From assembly GCF_954871325.1 (NCBI RefSeq), contig NC_088777.1, forward strand, positions 45,857,366 to 45,921,365: 64,000 nucleotides of DNA, in the 5' to 3' direction. Position numbers and translations under genes: made by a program. The stretch comes from Gordionus sp. m RMFG-2023 (lineage: Eukaryota; Nematomorpha; Gordioida; Chordodea; Parachordodidae). Below, piece after piece: positions 26,325 through 38,415 of this stretch. The notes beneath the pieces were generated by a model. It made no database searches. It was given only the letters and a program-made list of their open reading frames with translations, and was not told the DNA's origin. How positions within the stretch are numbered: position 1 is the first letter of the stretch; each line of letters starts with the position of its first letter.

Positions 26325-27085
26325 GTATGAATCTCATTAGTGTAAGAAATTTTAAAATATTAACCTCTAACTTAGGTATAAATATAAACATAATATAGGC
26401 CTCTACATTGTGTATGATGGAACAGCGTTACCAATAATATTTTATCTACCAAAGATATATAGATATCTATATTACCTAGTCCGACCCATTGAAATCTAAT
26501 AATATTATAAGCTTTGAAAGCGATTATAGACCTATATTTATTATTATTCTTAAAAGTATTCATAGAAAGATATGGAAAAACGAAATAATTTAAAATTTCG
26601 TCCAGTTTTTGAGTCTGATCCAAATTTTTTTATGATAATTCGAGAAAATAATCCGTGTTTGACTTACCCGAGTTAGATTGAATCCGATTTAGACCGGTCA
26701 ATGTGGGTTCTAATTTGTAAAGATTTGTAAAAATGCCCTTATATCTCTATAAAATATGGCCAATATTTATATAATATTAAACTTATTACTGTCTAAGGTA
26801 TACTGTGCCAGGCATATTTAATTAATATCGTTCCGGAGTAATTCAGTAAACTGGGTTGCAAGAAAAAAAAAATCTATATAAATCTAAAACGTGTCATGGT
26901 ATTTTATGAAGCTTTATATTTTAAATAATATATTCAACTTAATACCCTCAGAATTTTAGTTTGATTGAGTCGTTTTTTTATAATAATGTCCAAAGACCCT
27001 CAACTATTTGACTATTTGCCGAATTCTCCCCATTTCTCGATAAAAATTTTTAATCATAAATTATAATGCAAAAGACAAATAATAG
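26325..27085 (-). repeat. Right arm of the inverted duplication (partner 20280-21200)
   Basis: Reverse-complement partner of 20280-21200. The reverse-strand ORF at 26372-26623 (83 codons, KLDEILNYFVFPYL.., NNNKYRSIIAFKAYN) lies inside it. A second reverse ORF (27061-27243, LTGFKISDMLTIESHSVSYR..) abuts it upstream and looks compositionally like coding sequence. I do not recognise either protein, and both may be fragments of one decayed gene. Confidence 0.7.
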
Positions 27086-27259
27086 CAATAATTGAATTTA
27101 TGATATTTTGGATCGGTTATTAATATTGAATATTTTTGTATAGACTTTATTACACCATCGGATGTTATTCTATATGAAACAGAATGGGATTCAATAGTTA
27201 ACATATCTGAAATTTTGAAACCAGTTAAGGTTACGTGAGACAAGAATCGGAGCTAATGT

Positions 27260-29092
27260 GCCTCTCCGATTTTTATGACATTTGATAAAATGCTGTTTAG
27301 AATTGGAAAAAAAAGACAATAATATTTCCAATGTGATATTAGGGCATATGAGATTTAGAGAGAATATATTTATTTAAATAATAATATTTTTATGCATCAC
27401 TATATTTAGACCCCAGATATCAAATCTTATTAACTATTGATCAGGAATAGGTTGCTAGAGCTCCTTTAACGGAATTTTGGGGAAAACATAAATCATAAAT
27501 GATTCAAATTAGCTCATCATTAGAAATAAAAACGACACAAAGGTTACGTAAAATTGCCTACAATCCACAAGATAGCTTTTCCAAACATGATAGAATATAT
27601 TTCCTAGAAAAATACGATTTTTAAATTTTTAAAAACGCGCTCAAAAAATTATTTAAAATTGTATAAAAAATAACACATTGGTTATATATTATAATTATAA
27701 TAAATTATTTTTATGGCAGTACTAATTATAATAAAAAAAATTTAAAAAAATAATGTTTTTGTTATTTTATCTAAATTTTATAAGTCATTATTTTACTGGT
27801 CTCCAAAGCTTGAACACACCTGAACCCAACCGGGTTCAGAGATTTTTTTACTAAACTCTGACCCATGCCCGAACCTATTTTTTTTAGAAGAAGAACTCAC
27901 AGCCATGAAAATAATGCAATCATAATTTATAGATACGAAAGATTTAAGAATAATCATCTTGATATTAAACTGGATTATTATTGTAATAATGGTATAAAAG
28001 TATTTTTTTCTTCTTCAATTTTAAAATCGGTTCAAATTTGTTACCATTGTCTGACAGTAATATTATTTTATAACTATAAAAATCTTTAACTTCAATCGAA
28101 ATTTTGGAAGCCTTGAAATATAAAACTTTTTTTTATATTCAAGATGTCTTATTTTCATGATTGATAAATTGATTTTTTTAAATAATATTTATTTAATATA
28201 TTTTACCGTCAATGTCATTATCATCATGGAATACATTTAATACCTTATTAACATCCTATACAATCAAGAGTAAGAAGTTAAAAATAACGGTGTAACTAAA
28301 TCAATTTAAATTATAGAGAAGCCAAAGGATTACTTAAAGATTTATAAGAAGAAAGGATTTGATTATAATATACACCTCGACATTTCAGAAAAACTCAATA
28401 TAAGACATTTCATATAATTAATTTTAACCAATAAGGGAGAACAGAGCTAGTCGGCCTAAGGGGCTTATCGGCTCAACCGATTTTAATGATACACAAAGAT
28501 ATACGCAAAATTCCAACTAAGAAAATTCATGATTATGAAAATAAATAAAATTGTGTGATAATGATATGTCATCAAGAAAAATAACATGGTTAGAATATAA
28601 TATTTTATAAATTTAATACATAAAATTATAATTATTATATAAATTTATTAATGTAATTTTTCATATATATTTCAATTTTAATAAATAAATATCTTGCAAT
28701 TTGTTGCGATATAGATATTGTGATATCATATTGGCATATTATATGATTAATTTCAAATTATAATTATATTTAATCAATCAATCAATCAGATATGAACATA
28801 TAAAACATTTATTAGTTTGATACTAAGATCAACAATTATTTAAAATGAATTATATTTAATGAACAAAGATTTTCTATCTATAATATCTATTGTAATTGAA
28901 AATATAATACGATTCAAATTATTACCTTTTAATAGATATGAACATTTTAGTTATCAGGATATTATTTTGGCTTGATAATAAGAATCCTACTACAAATTTT
29001 TTAAGACATTATAAAAATATAGATGTGTCAAGATAATAAACAAGTATTTGATAATGAGAAGGAAAATAAAATGTTTGAATATCTAATTTCAT
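27260..29092. other. AT-rich stretch without recognisable genes
   Basis: Nothing supported. The ORF at 27865-28089 follows a small GC-rich patch ('ccaaccgggttcagag') but has no recognisable motif. Confidence 0.45.
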
Positions 29093-29100
29093 GTAGTAAC
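29093..29100. repeat. 8-bp target-site duplication, left (GTAGTAAC)
   Basis: Identical to 34524-34531, immediately outside the inverted termini of the hAT element. Confidence 0.95.
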
Positions 29101-29284
29101 CAGGGTTGCCAGGTCAAAATTTTCAAATTGTGGGAGAAATTAGGTATTTTGTGGGAGAAATATAAAAATTGTGGGAGAAATTGCTAAAAAAAATTTTTTT
29201 GCGGCCCGCAAAGGTTCGGCCTGCGGCCGGGATTTAGAATTGACTTAGTTATCCGCTTATTATTTTTTATAAATATAAAATCTA

Positions 29285-29640
29285 ATCGATTTTCCAAAAT
29301 AAAATAGGTAATTATTTTTCAAAATAAAATAGCTAACTTCAAAATAAAATAGCTAACTTTTTTTCAAAATAAAATAGCCAACTATTTTTCAAAATAAAAT
29401 AGCCAACTATTTTTCAAAATAAAATAGCCAACTATTTTTCAAAATAAAATAGCCAACTATTTTTCAAAATAAAATAGCCAACTATTTTTCAAGATAAAAT
29501 ATCCAACTATAAATAGGTAACTCTTTAAAATAAAATAGCCAACTATTTTTCAAAATAAAATAGGTAACTCTTTAAAATAAAATAGGTAACTATTTTCCAA
29601 AATAAAATACGCAACTATTTTTCAAAATAGGTAATTACTG
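29285..29640. repeat. 25-bp tandem subterminal repeat in the hAT element
   Basis: About twelve units of 'caaaataaaatagccaactatttt' with small variants (gccaac, ggtaac, gcaac). It lies just inside the left terminus. Variation is concentrated at one trinucleotide. Confidence 0.92.
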
Positions 29641-29889
29641 TACGACACAAAATTTCTTAGAGTACTATCTTTATTATTAAAATAACATATTGATTTATTA
29701 TAATATATTAATTTTGTTTAAAAATAATAACCAACGATCTTTTTTAAATACAAAAGAATGTAAACAAGATAAAATTTTATAAAAAAATTGTAATTTTACA
29801 ATGTAAAAAAATAAATGTATAAATAAGATTTTATAAAAAAACAAACAATTTTAAATTTACAATGTAAAAAATAATTATAATCAGTGCGG

Positions 29890-30780
29890 GGAAGTTGTTC
29901 TACAGTATTTAGTTAATACAATGGGGGAAGGGAATATAATATTTTGAGGTATCAAAAATCTTCAATGCATAAATCAGTACAGGGCATTCTATCAACATCT
30001 ATTGCAAAACAAAAATAAATATTCTTCAAAAATAAGAAATAATATAGATGCAACTACAGTTGCGGAAATGGTAAATACCTACATGCAGTACAACATTCAG
30101 AGAGTTACTCAACATCTCAATGTTGGTTGAATCTTTCCCCATAATATTTAACGACTAATATAAATGAAAAGTATACTTTGTAGAACACAAAATGAGAAAG
30201 GCTATAAACAATGATTTAGGATATATATCCAGAAGGTCAATTCTTGACGATTTGAAAGATGTGCAAACATATGCAATTCTAACAGATGCATCTAATAAGG
30301 AGATATCAAAACATTTCCCTTAATCCTCCCCTATTTCAACAAAATAAATGTCATTTCAATAAAACTATTAAAAAAAATTTCTCCAGATATGAAATATCCA
30401 AAGACATAGCTAACCATATATAATGGTAAATATGGCAGATTTGGCATTACCAATGAATTGCATGGCAGCTTTCTGATCTGATAATTCCTCAGTGAATTTG
30501 GCAAAACCCAGAGTGTATTTACAGAATTGAGTCAGCATAATGTTGGTTGACAGGTTCCTCCTAATACGCGCCATCGTAGAATTTTAAAATTTTACAAACC
30601 TTTAAAAAATAAATAGATTATAAAAGCTGTCCTAATATTTTGAAAAAAATTTAAATAAATGGCAGAAGTATATTGAGGAATTTTACATATAGGAAATCTA
30701 CTATATGCTGTTAATATGCAGTTGCAATCAGAAGAATATAATTTAATAAAGGTTCACTAAATTATGCTGCAGAAATACCA
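29890..30780 (+). pseudogene. Second hAT transposase remnant, inverted relative to the main one
   Basis: Nucleotide similarity to the reverse complement of 32690-32050 is clear: 'tatcaaaaatcttcaatgcataaatcagtacagggc', 'gatgcaactacagttgcggaaatggta', 'ttcttgacgatttgaaaga' and 'gcaattctaacagatgcatctaataag'. It covers the region from just after the zinc finger to the DASNK motif and the start of the RNase H-like core. Stops and indels are frequent. It lacks the BED-like finger and the C-terminal dimerisation domain. Confidence 0.8.
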
Positions 30781-30985
30781 AAGTAAGAATATTATTACTA
30801 TTATCGTAATTATTAATAAGATTTAATATGATGTCATGTTTATGGAGATTGTAATGCTACTTTATTTTTATGATTTGCCAAAATATTCAAAATATTAATT
30901 TTACAATGTAAAAAATAAATTTATTTGATTTTATGCAAATGTATAAATAAGATTTTATAAAATATAGAAAGTCAAATATTTTTAG

Positions 30986-33900
30986 TTAATTATATTTTAT
31001 TTGAGATTTAAATAATGGAACTAAACGTTTACCGTCGTTATTAAGATATTTATAAAATTCCTGGCATGACATTTTATAATTTTGTTTAACCATTAACTCG
31101 GCCTCTAATGTTGTTAAAGCAATTCGATTTCTCTCCTTTCTCCAGGCAGTCCTCATCAGGCTAAAAATGCGCTCCGATGAGGCATTAGAATGAGGTAAGG
31201 AGAAAACATACTCGCAAATTTTTTCCAAGCATGGGGATTTATCGTTATTACGAAAAAATTCCACCCATTTCTCCTCTGCTTTTAGACTATCTAACTTTAA
31301 GTATTCTGGCGAATCATAAAAAATGGAAAAAATACAATCTCTTCAAACAAGGCTTCAATGTCTATCGGTAATTTTAATATATTTATTAAATTACAGAAAC
31401 CATCAAATGATGGTTTCTGTTCCAAGGTCATAATATTTATACACTTGTAAATAGAGTTATTAAAATCAAATTTTGATTGTAAATATTCCAAAATTGTCTT
31501 AATAAAAATATTTGCTTCATTTAAAAATACGTTAATTATAGTTATATTTGAACATTTTAATATGATATTTTTAGCAATAGCGCTATAAAATTTATTATCT
31601 ATTTTTAACTGTAGAGATGAACAGAGCTGTAGCATAATTTTGTGAATCTTTATCAATAAAGAATCTTCTGATTGCAACTGTAACTACATGAAGTAGATTT
31701 CCTACATGTGAAACTAATCCTAAATATGCTTCTGACATTTCATCTTCGAAAAAATTTAAATTTTTCAAAATTTTTGGACAGCTTTTAAAATCTTTATTTA
31801 AGAAGTATTTCTTTAAGGGTTCATAAAATTTTTCTCTCGATGGCAGGTATTAATGATAACCACCTGATAGGTACATATCGCAACAACTCACACCATTCCA
31901 AATCAGACCACTCCACTAATTCTTTTAATTCAGTGACTCTTTTAGTTGATGAACTAAATTCGTTAAAACATTTCATCACAATTATTTCGACATCTACAGA
32001 TAGTGCATTCATTGCCTTCTTGCAAGAATTATGCAGTATATGGCATATACAGCCAATTGGTATTAATTCACTATTGTGCTGCCTCAATTCGGTAAATACA
32101 CTTTGATTTTTGCCAAAATTAACAGAGGCATTAAGCGCAGAAAGCTGACATGCAACTCATTGATAACCCTGAATCAGCTATATTTAGCATTATGTGGTTA
32201 GCTATATCGTTGGATTTTTCACTATCGGATGAAAAAAATTTCAATAGTTTTATAGAAATGCCCTTATTCTTGTTGAAATAGCAAAGAATCAGGGAAAAGT
32301 TTTAATATTTCACTTATTTGATGCATCTGTTAAAATAGCATATGGATGCCCTTCTTTCAAATCGTCTAGAATTGACCTCTTGGATTCAGGTCCTAACACA
32401 TTTGTGATAGCCTTGCTCATTTTTGTCCTACCACAAGTAAAGTTAGCACTTATTTTGGAGTCGTTAAATATTATGGGGAAGAGATTCGACCCACATTGTG
32501 ATGACAGATAGCTCTGTGAATGTTGAACTACATGATATGAATATACAGTTTCCGCAATTGTAGTTGCATCTGTATTATTTTTTGGAGAATATTTTTGTAT
32601 TGCAATAGACGTTGATAGACTCCCCTGTACTGACTTATGCTTTGACGATTTTTGGTGTCGCAAAATATCATATTCCCCCCCCCCATTGTAGTAACTAAAT
32701 ACTGTAAGACATATTCTACATTTAGCATGGCTACCTGTAAGCCTCATCAACCAAACATATTTTTGCTCCCTTATCTTGTTATATTTACATATATATTTTC
32801 TTCTTTTATTGACTTTCTCGGATTATATAGTATATAAAATATAAAAAGATAATCAATTTTGTTAGGATATTTAAAGCAAAATTAATTATCAAAGTGCTAT
32901 TTTATTAAAAAAATGATTTATATGAACTAAAAACATATCCTAATTTTATATGCTTATTTTTAAAAATTATAAGAAATAAATACTATTTTCAGAAAGATCT
33001 CCAGTTTCATCCGAATCGGATATAGACGGCGAATATTTTGGAGACATACGTTTTAAAGCTTTTATTCCTATATAATTATTTTCAAATGTAAATTAAGAAT
33101 ATTTGTCATTAATTTTAATACGATAGTTAAAAATATAGAATGCGCATAATTTTAAAAATTATTTCCTTACTAAATAAATTATTAATATTTGAATGCAAGT
33201 GGAACTTATCTAAGAAAATAAAAATAAAAAAAAATTTCCTAAATATTATACATATTTTATATTTTTATTTATATATACCATGATAGTTATCTTCTAGGTG
33301 AGATTTAGATTGTTTTGAGGTTAAAGCACTAGTTTCCAATACTGATGTTGTTTTTTGGACAATAAAATGTTATAATTAAATATATAAAAAGAAAAATTAT
33401 TTTCAATATAAATTACTTATGTACTATTATATTTTAAAAAATATATTATTAATATTAGAAGTAATATTTTTAAAAATTAGCAATGAAAGTGGAACTTAGA
33501 AAATATTATTATCCTAATCATCTTTAATCTAAGCTTAAGAAATCCTAAATATTATACATATTTTATATTTTTATTTATATATACCATGATAGTCATCTTC
33601 TAGGTGAGATTTAGATTGTTTTGAGGTTAAAACACTAGTTTCCAATACTGATGTTGTTTTTTGGACAATAAAATGTTATAATTAAATATATAAAAAGAAA
33701 AATTATTTTCAATATAAATTACTTATGTACTATTATATTTTAAAAAATTAGCAATGAAAGTGGAACTCATCTTAGAAACTATTATTATCCTAATCATCTT
33801 TAATCTAAGCCTAAGAAATCCTAAATATTATACATATTTTATATTTTTATTTATATATACCATGATAATTATCCTCTAGGTGAGATTTAGATTGCTTTGA

Positions 33901-34181
33901 GGTTAAAGCACTAGTTTCCAATACTGATGTTGTTTTTTGGACAATAAAATGTTATAATTAAATATATAAAAAGAAAAATTATTTTCAATATAAACTGTTT
34001 ATGTACTATTATATATTTATAATTATACATACTATATACATTAATTATACATACCACGAACACGATCACGAAGATGCTTAAGTTCCACCACCTCAGGAAT
34101 CACTGGCACTGATTTCTTGAAGAAATTCTTAATTGATTTTTGTTTCATACCAGTTGAGGTTGTTGAGGTGCCAATATACAT
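30986..34181 (-). pseudogene. hAT transposase gene, multi-exon, decayed
   Basis: Exon 1 is 34181-34055 (MYIGTSTTS..., phase 1 end at G|GTATGT). Three alternative copies of a 63-nt exon follow, then an 84-nt exon (33067-32984, ...SISDSDETGDLSEN, phase 1). The long exon starts at 32812 after GAGAAAG. Every junction is phase 1, so the reading frame is continuous to 32310. The long exon encodes a BED-like zinc finger (C-x2-C...H-x5-H around CRICLTVF and LRHQKSSKHK), then the TDASNK part of the catalytic core. A frame change follows near 32310, and blocks remain open at 32087-31821, 31677-31297 and 31264-30986. The last is the hATC dimerisation domain (SNASSERIFSLMR). The core is broken, so no active enzyme is expected. 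Confidence 0.88.
33279..33923 (-). repeat. Tandem triplication carrying a 63-nt symmetric exon
   Basis: Three direct repeats of about 276-306 bp. Each includes a 63-nt exon flanked by an AG acceptor and GT donor on the minus strand: 33923-33861, 33647-33585 and 33341-33279. The encoded segment begins VLETSALTSKQSKSHLED. Each copy is phase 1 at both ends and a multiple of three, so one, two or three copies can be included without changing the frame. The outer two copies differ at three positions, all synonymous. The middle copy has two amino-acid changes. Confidence 0.85.
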
Positions 34182-34523
34182 ACTTTTCTAACTTCAAATT
34201 TTGAAAATGTCGAATGGATTGGATTGGTTGGATGGAGATTAGCGTAAAAATAAAATAAAAGAACTAGACATATTTTTCGAATAAATATTTAAAATTTATT
34301 TTAAAAATAATCAAATACTGTCTCTCAAAATTATTATTTATATATAAAAAACATTTAAATGCTAAAAAAAAAATTGTGGGAGAAATTAAAAAATTGTGGG
34401 AGATTTTTGTGGGAGATTGTGGGAGATTTCTAATTGTGGGAGTTTTGTGGGAGTGAGATGTATGTGGGTAAACTAAAAAATTGTGGGAGACTCCCACTGA
34501 TGGGGGGAGGCATGGCAACCCTG

Positions 34524-34531
34524 GTAGTAAC
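34524..34531. repeat. 8-bp target-site duplication, right (GTAGTAAC)
   Basis: Matches 29093-29100 exactly. Confidence 0.95.
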
Positions 34532-37188
34532 ACTACTTTTTATGGTTTGTCTGTTAAAAAGGTATTAAAAAAGTTATTTTATTATTAATTACATATTAAT
34601 CACATTGTTAAATAAATTAATAAAAGATTTTTGTATTATATGTAAAGACTTAATTTTCATATTTTGAAGATCGGTTTCAATGCAGAATATTTAAAAGTTG
34701 AACGCATGGGTCCTGTGCCCAAAATATTTTATTTGTTATAATTGTAAATAGAATATTATATAAAATCATTATAGTTATACATGAACTGAAGAATTTTTTT
34801 GTCACATAGGAGGCCTAATAAACCATTTGATTAGACTAGCCCCATCGATGATCCGACTAAACACGGATTGGGGGCTACTGGGTTCAAAAAATCACTTTAA
34901 ACCTATTACAAGTTACCTTAAATATAATAAAAATGCCCTTTACTCTCAATTATATAACTTAACAACCCAAAATAATTCTTTCTAATAATATTAAATAAAT
35001 ACCATTGACCATTAACGACGATCCATATTTAACATAATTATCTTTATTTCCAATAAAACCACACAATCTAACATAAAATATGTAGAAAAATATAACATAA
35101 TATAATTATCCAATTCTTCATTTCTCAAAGGTCCACAGCTGACATCCAAAGGTCCACAGCTGACATCTAATCCAATATCTCTTAATCTCCAACTACGGGT
35201 TTTTCCGAACAATGAAACACACCCCGTGATCCCTATCTCCTCTCCTTCCCCCAAGGAAAACTTAATTCCCCTGTCAGAAAATAACTGACATTTGATGTAT
35301 TATATTAAATTTATTTCTTCTTTTTTTCAACAGCTACAACAAAACCTTTATTAGAAAATAAATTATTAAATATTTAAAGAATATTACAGTGTACATTTAT
35401 AGGTAAGTGTTGAAGGTATCGATCGTTATTTTGCAAGATCTTATTTATATTCGGAGCTATGATTATTGACAAAGATTACGCCGACTAACCCCATTCTCCT
35501 TTATATTCTTTTTTTTTTTTGAATCATAACATTAGAAAACTAATTCATTTATTTTTAATACAAATTTTCCCTGTATATCTAGAGAGTAAAATATTTGTCA
35601 GTCTTAATATATCGTAAAAAAATTTGCTGTATTTTTTTACACGTTTGTTAGTTTAATATTTCTTAAAATATCAATAAAAATTTGACAAAAATCTTTATAA
35701 ATCTCCTTAAGAAAAAATTATGAATATAAAACGTTTTAAAAAAATGTAAGACATTTATAATTTAAGCAATGTTATATAATGATTGATATAGATTAGATAT
35801 CAAAAAAATTTTGATTTTATGATAATTTCAGAAAATATATATTTTAAAAAAAACATTATAGATTAGTTTTTAAAAATTTGCTATGAGAGATGAATCTTCC
35901 AATTCTTATATTTTCATTCAATTTATTTAATTATTTCTAAACATAAAATGATTGATATAAAACTCAATTTCTATTTATACGACCAAGAGGGTTTATAAGA
36001 CATTTATAAAATAAACAGAAATTTAACTCTTTTATTTACAAATAATTTTTTTAAAAAAAAATAGATTTAAGGATATATATATAGAGTAAAATACATATTT
36101 TATAAAATATTATCCTAAAAATTAAAAAAAAAATTTAATTATGTTTATCACCAAAACCTTGATATATACAGGAATTCTCTTTGGTCTATTTAACACGTGA
36201 GCAGTCTAAATAAACAAAGAATATTTTATTTTAACAAAGTTTAGCATGTTAAAAGAATTTAGTATTTAATCTATAGATCATAATTAATTTAGATTATGAG
36301 TATAAGCCGGTGGAATTTATTATACACCAATATTTTTAACCACCTTTTATCTATATATTATAATATCCTAATTTAAGCTTAAATTTTATTCGTATTTTAA
36401 TTTAAAAAAAATGATTTTATTCACTAATTAAAAAAAAATTGATTGACAATAATTTTTTTTCTTTCAAAAAATATCAGATTCGTATTGGCGTTGGATTGCT
36501 CTTGCCAACAACTTAAGATAAAATGTAAAACGCCTCCCCCTACTAATTGCAAGGCAGAGATCATCAAAGATGCCTTTCGTAAAGACGATCCGACACTTTT
36601 AAACTAATTAAGCTAAGGATCGAGTTGGAATTTCTAAACACCCTCCAATCCATTTGTTTCCTCTCAGCAGAATAGCAATGATTTGCGATTAGAAAATTGT
36701 TTTGTCTTACCAATGCAAATATTGAGCAAGAGCAGGTCAATTGACAATTTTACCATGGCCGTTTTCCACGATCTCTTCTAGACTAGAACTAACCCTCAAT
36801 TTTAGGATGGATTGGAAACATATTTCATTTGCATCGATCCTAATGCTCCATCCAACTAAAACACCGATGTTCTCTCACTGGCAGAATCTAATAAAATAAC
36901 CGAATACTGACCCTTACACATTAATACCTATCGCCTGCTCTATTGTAACGTCTATTAATAGCAAAGCTCAATTTTTTTCTAGAAAATTTAGAAGACGGAT
37001 TCACTAAAAGACCGATCCAGCCAATGAATCTCTCTTCCTACGACAAAGGTTTGCTAATAATCTCCCTCCAACTATCTAAGCTTTATTTTTTCCATCGAAT
37101 AATATCCCATACCTCTTCCAACATTCCCCTTCGCCAAATTTTTACAATACAACACTGTTGTACATCTATAAAGAATTTTTTTATCAAG
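34532..37188. other. Intergenic stretch with a GC-richer unclassified segment at 36520-37190
   Basis: 34532-36500 shows no gene. A short tandem 'aaggtccacagctgacatc' is repeated twice at 35129-35167. From about 36520 to 37190 the base composition is more balanced. One plus frame reads through several stops as protein-like sequence (NCKAEIIKDAFRKDDPTLLN, then MAVFHDLF and IDPNAPSN). It could be a decayed transposon or host exon, but I recognise no family. Confidence 0.4.
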
Positions 37189-37193
37189 GAAAT

Positions 37194-38407
37194 TAGTATT
37201 TACATTTTGGCTAAAAAATAACTGTAACTAGTTATATTTTTAAAATTGTAACTAGTAACTGTAACTAGTTAAAATTTTTAAAATGTAACTGCCAAAAGTA
37301 ACTAGTTACTTTTAAAATATATCCAAATAATTAATTTTATTTTTAATATGTTGTGATAAATTAATTTTAAATTAAATTTATTTTTTAAATAAAATTTATT
37401 AATTTAAAATTTTGTGAAAATGTCTGATTGTTCCCAACAATAACACAAATACTTATATGTATGGCAGATGTGCAGGGATTATAATATTGTCAACCTCTAA
37501 AGGATACTATATTAGCTAGTATTAAAAAAAGGTAACTAAAATCAAATAATTATTTATAAATTAATAATATCATGTTATAGGTTTAATAATCTTTATGATA
37601 ATGACAACATCATTGCTGCAATTCTTCACCCTTTATTTAAAACTGACTGGCCTTGGATTAGGCAAGAAAGGAATAAAGCAAAAAAGGAGGAAATTTTAAA
37701 TTTAATAAATACCTAATACCTCAAAGTGAATCCCAGACGAATGAATCATGCTCAAAACCAACATCACTTGATGTAGTTGGATTTTTTGACCTAAAGCGCC
37801 AAAATATTCTGGATAATGAACTTATAGAAAACTTTATCAAATCTAATAACAACACTTTTTTTTATATAACGATTTCCCAAAGTTAGAATTACTCTTTATT
37901 AAATATAATGTTGTTCTAACATCAAGTGCTCCCGTAGAGCGCTTATTCAGTCTAGGTAAGCTCATTTTTGGAGATAAACGAGCACGTCTCCTAGATAATA
38001 ACTTAGAAATTAATTTGTTGTTAAAAGCAAATAAACATTTATTAGATTCTAATTTTTATGAAAAATAAATATTTTTTTTTCAATGCAAATATATATTTTT
38101 ATATTCGATGTAAATATTCAATTTTGCGATATTTTTTTATATAAATAAATTATATATTATTTTAAATAACTGATTATACTTTGTTTATCCTAATTTTTTT
38201 TATATTAAATAAATGCAGTCAATAAATAAATAATGCGCATATGAAGGATGTATAAAGTAAGTAACTAGTTACTTTTGAAAATAACTGTAACTAATAACTA
38301 GTTACTTTTGTAAAAATGTAACTAGTAACTGTAACTAGTTATGTTTTTGCCAATTTAACTAGTAACTGTAACTAGTTATGTTTCAAAAGTAACTTTTAAC
38401 ATCACTA
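37194..38407 (+). mobile_element. Internally deleted hAT-like element with palindromic subterminal repeats
   Basis: Both ends carry clusters of the 12-bp palindrome GTAACTAGTTAC and variants (37218-37315 and 38258-38385). The outermost bases are TAGT... and ...ACTA. GAAAT lies outside both ends; read slightly differently, GAAATTAG and GAAATTAC could be an imperfect 8-bp TSD. The interior keeps the 3' end of a plus-strand transposase: SSAPVERLFSLGKLIFGDKR, the hATC dimerisation signature, ending in TAA at 38066-38068. Most of the catalytic domain is missing. Confidence 0.8.
37620..38068 (+). pseudogene. hAT transposase C-terminal fragment (hATC domain)
   Basis: Reading frames broken by several stops and indels (37620-37870) lead into a clean final segment from about 37870. 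It encodes LLFIKYNVVLTSSAPVERLF, then GKLIFGDKRARLLDNNLEIN and LLLKANKHLL. The SSAPVERLFS core is the dimerisation/insertion domain of hAT transposases. It differs clearly from the SNASSERIFS version at 31.2 kb, so two hAT lineages are present. Confidence 0.82.
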
Positions 38408-38415
38408 GAAATTAC

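Larger units (their letters stand above)
29101..34523. mobile_element. Full-length 5.4-kb hAT transposon, inactive
   Basis: The termini are inverted repeats beginning CAGGGTTGCCA, with GTAGTAAC duplicated on both sides, the 8-bp TSD expected of hAT. Subterminal regions carry many 'ttgtgggaga' motifs (three at the left end from 29130, about eight at the right end, 34374-34495), probable transposase-binding sites. The main transposase gene is on the minus strand (34181 to 30986) and is decayed. A second, shorter transposase remnant lies on the plus strand at 29890-30780, tail-to-tail with the first. So one terminus pair encloses two inverted transposase copies. Confidence 0.95.

Noticed and set aside
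29285-29640. Regular repeats that might suggest a CRISPR array
   Set aside because: The units are contiguous 25-mers with no unique spacers, lie inside a eukaryotic hAT element, and have no cas genes nearby.
31840-32106. Plus-strand 88-codon ORF inside the hAT element
   Set aside because: It is the complement of the transposase segment at 32087-31821, which carries conserved hAT core sequence.
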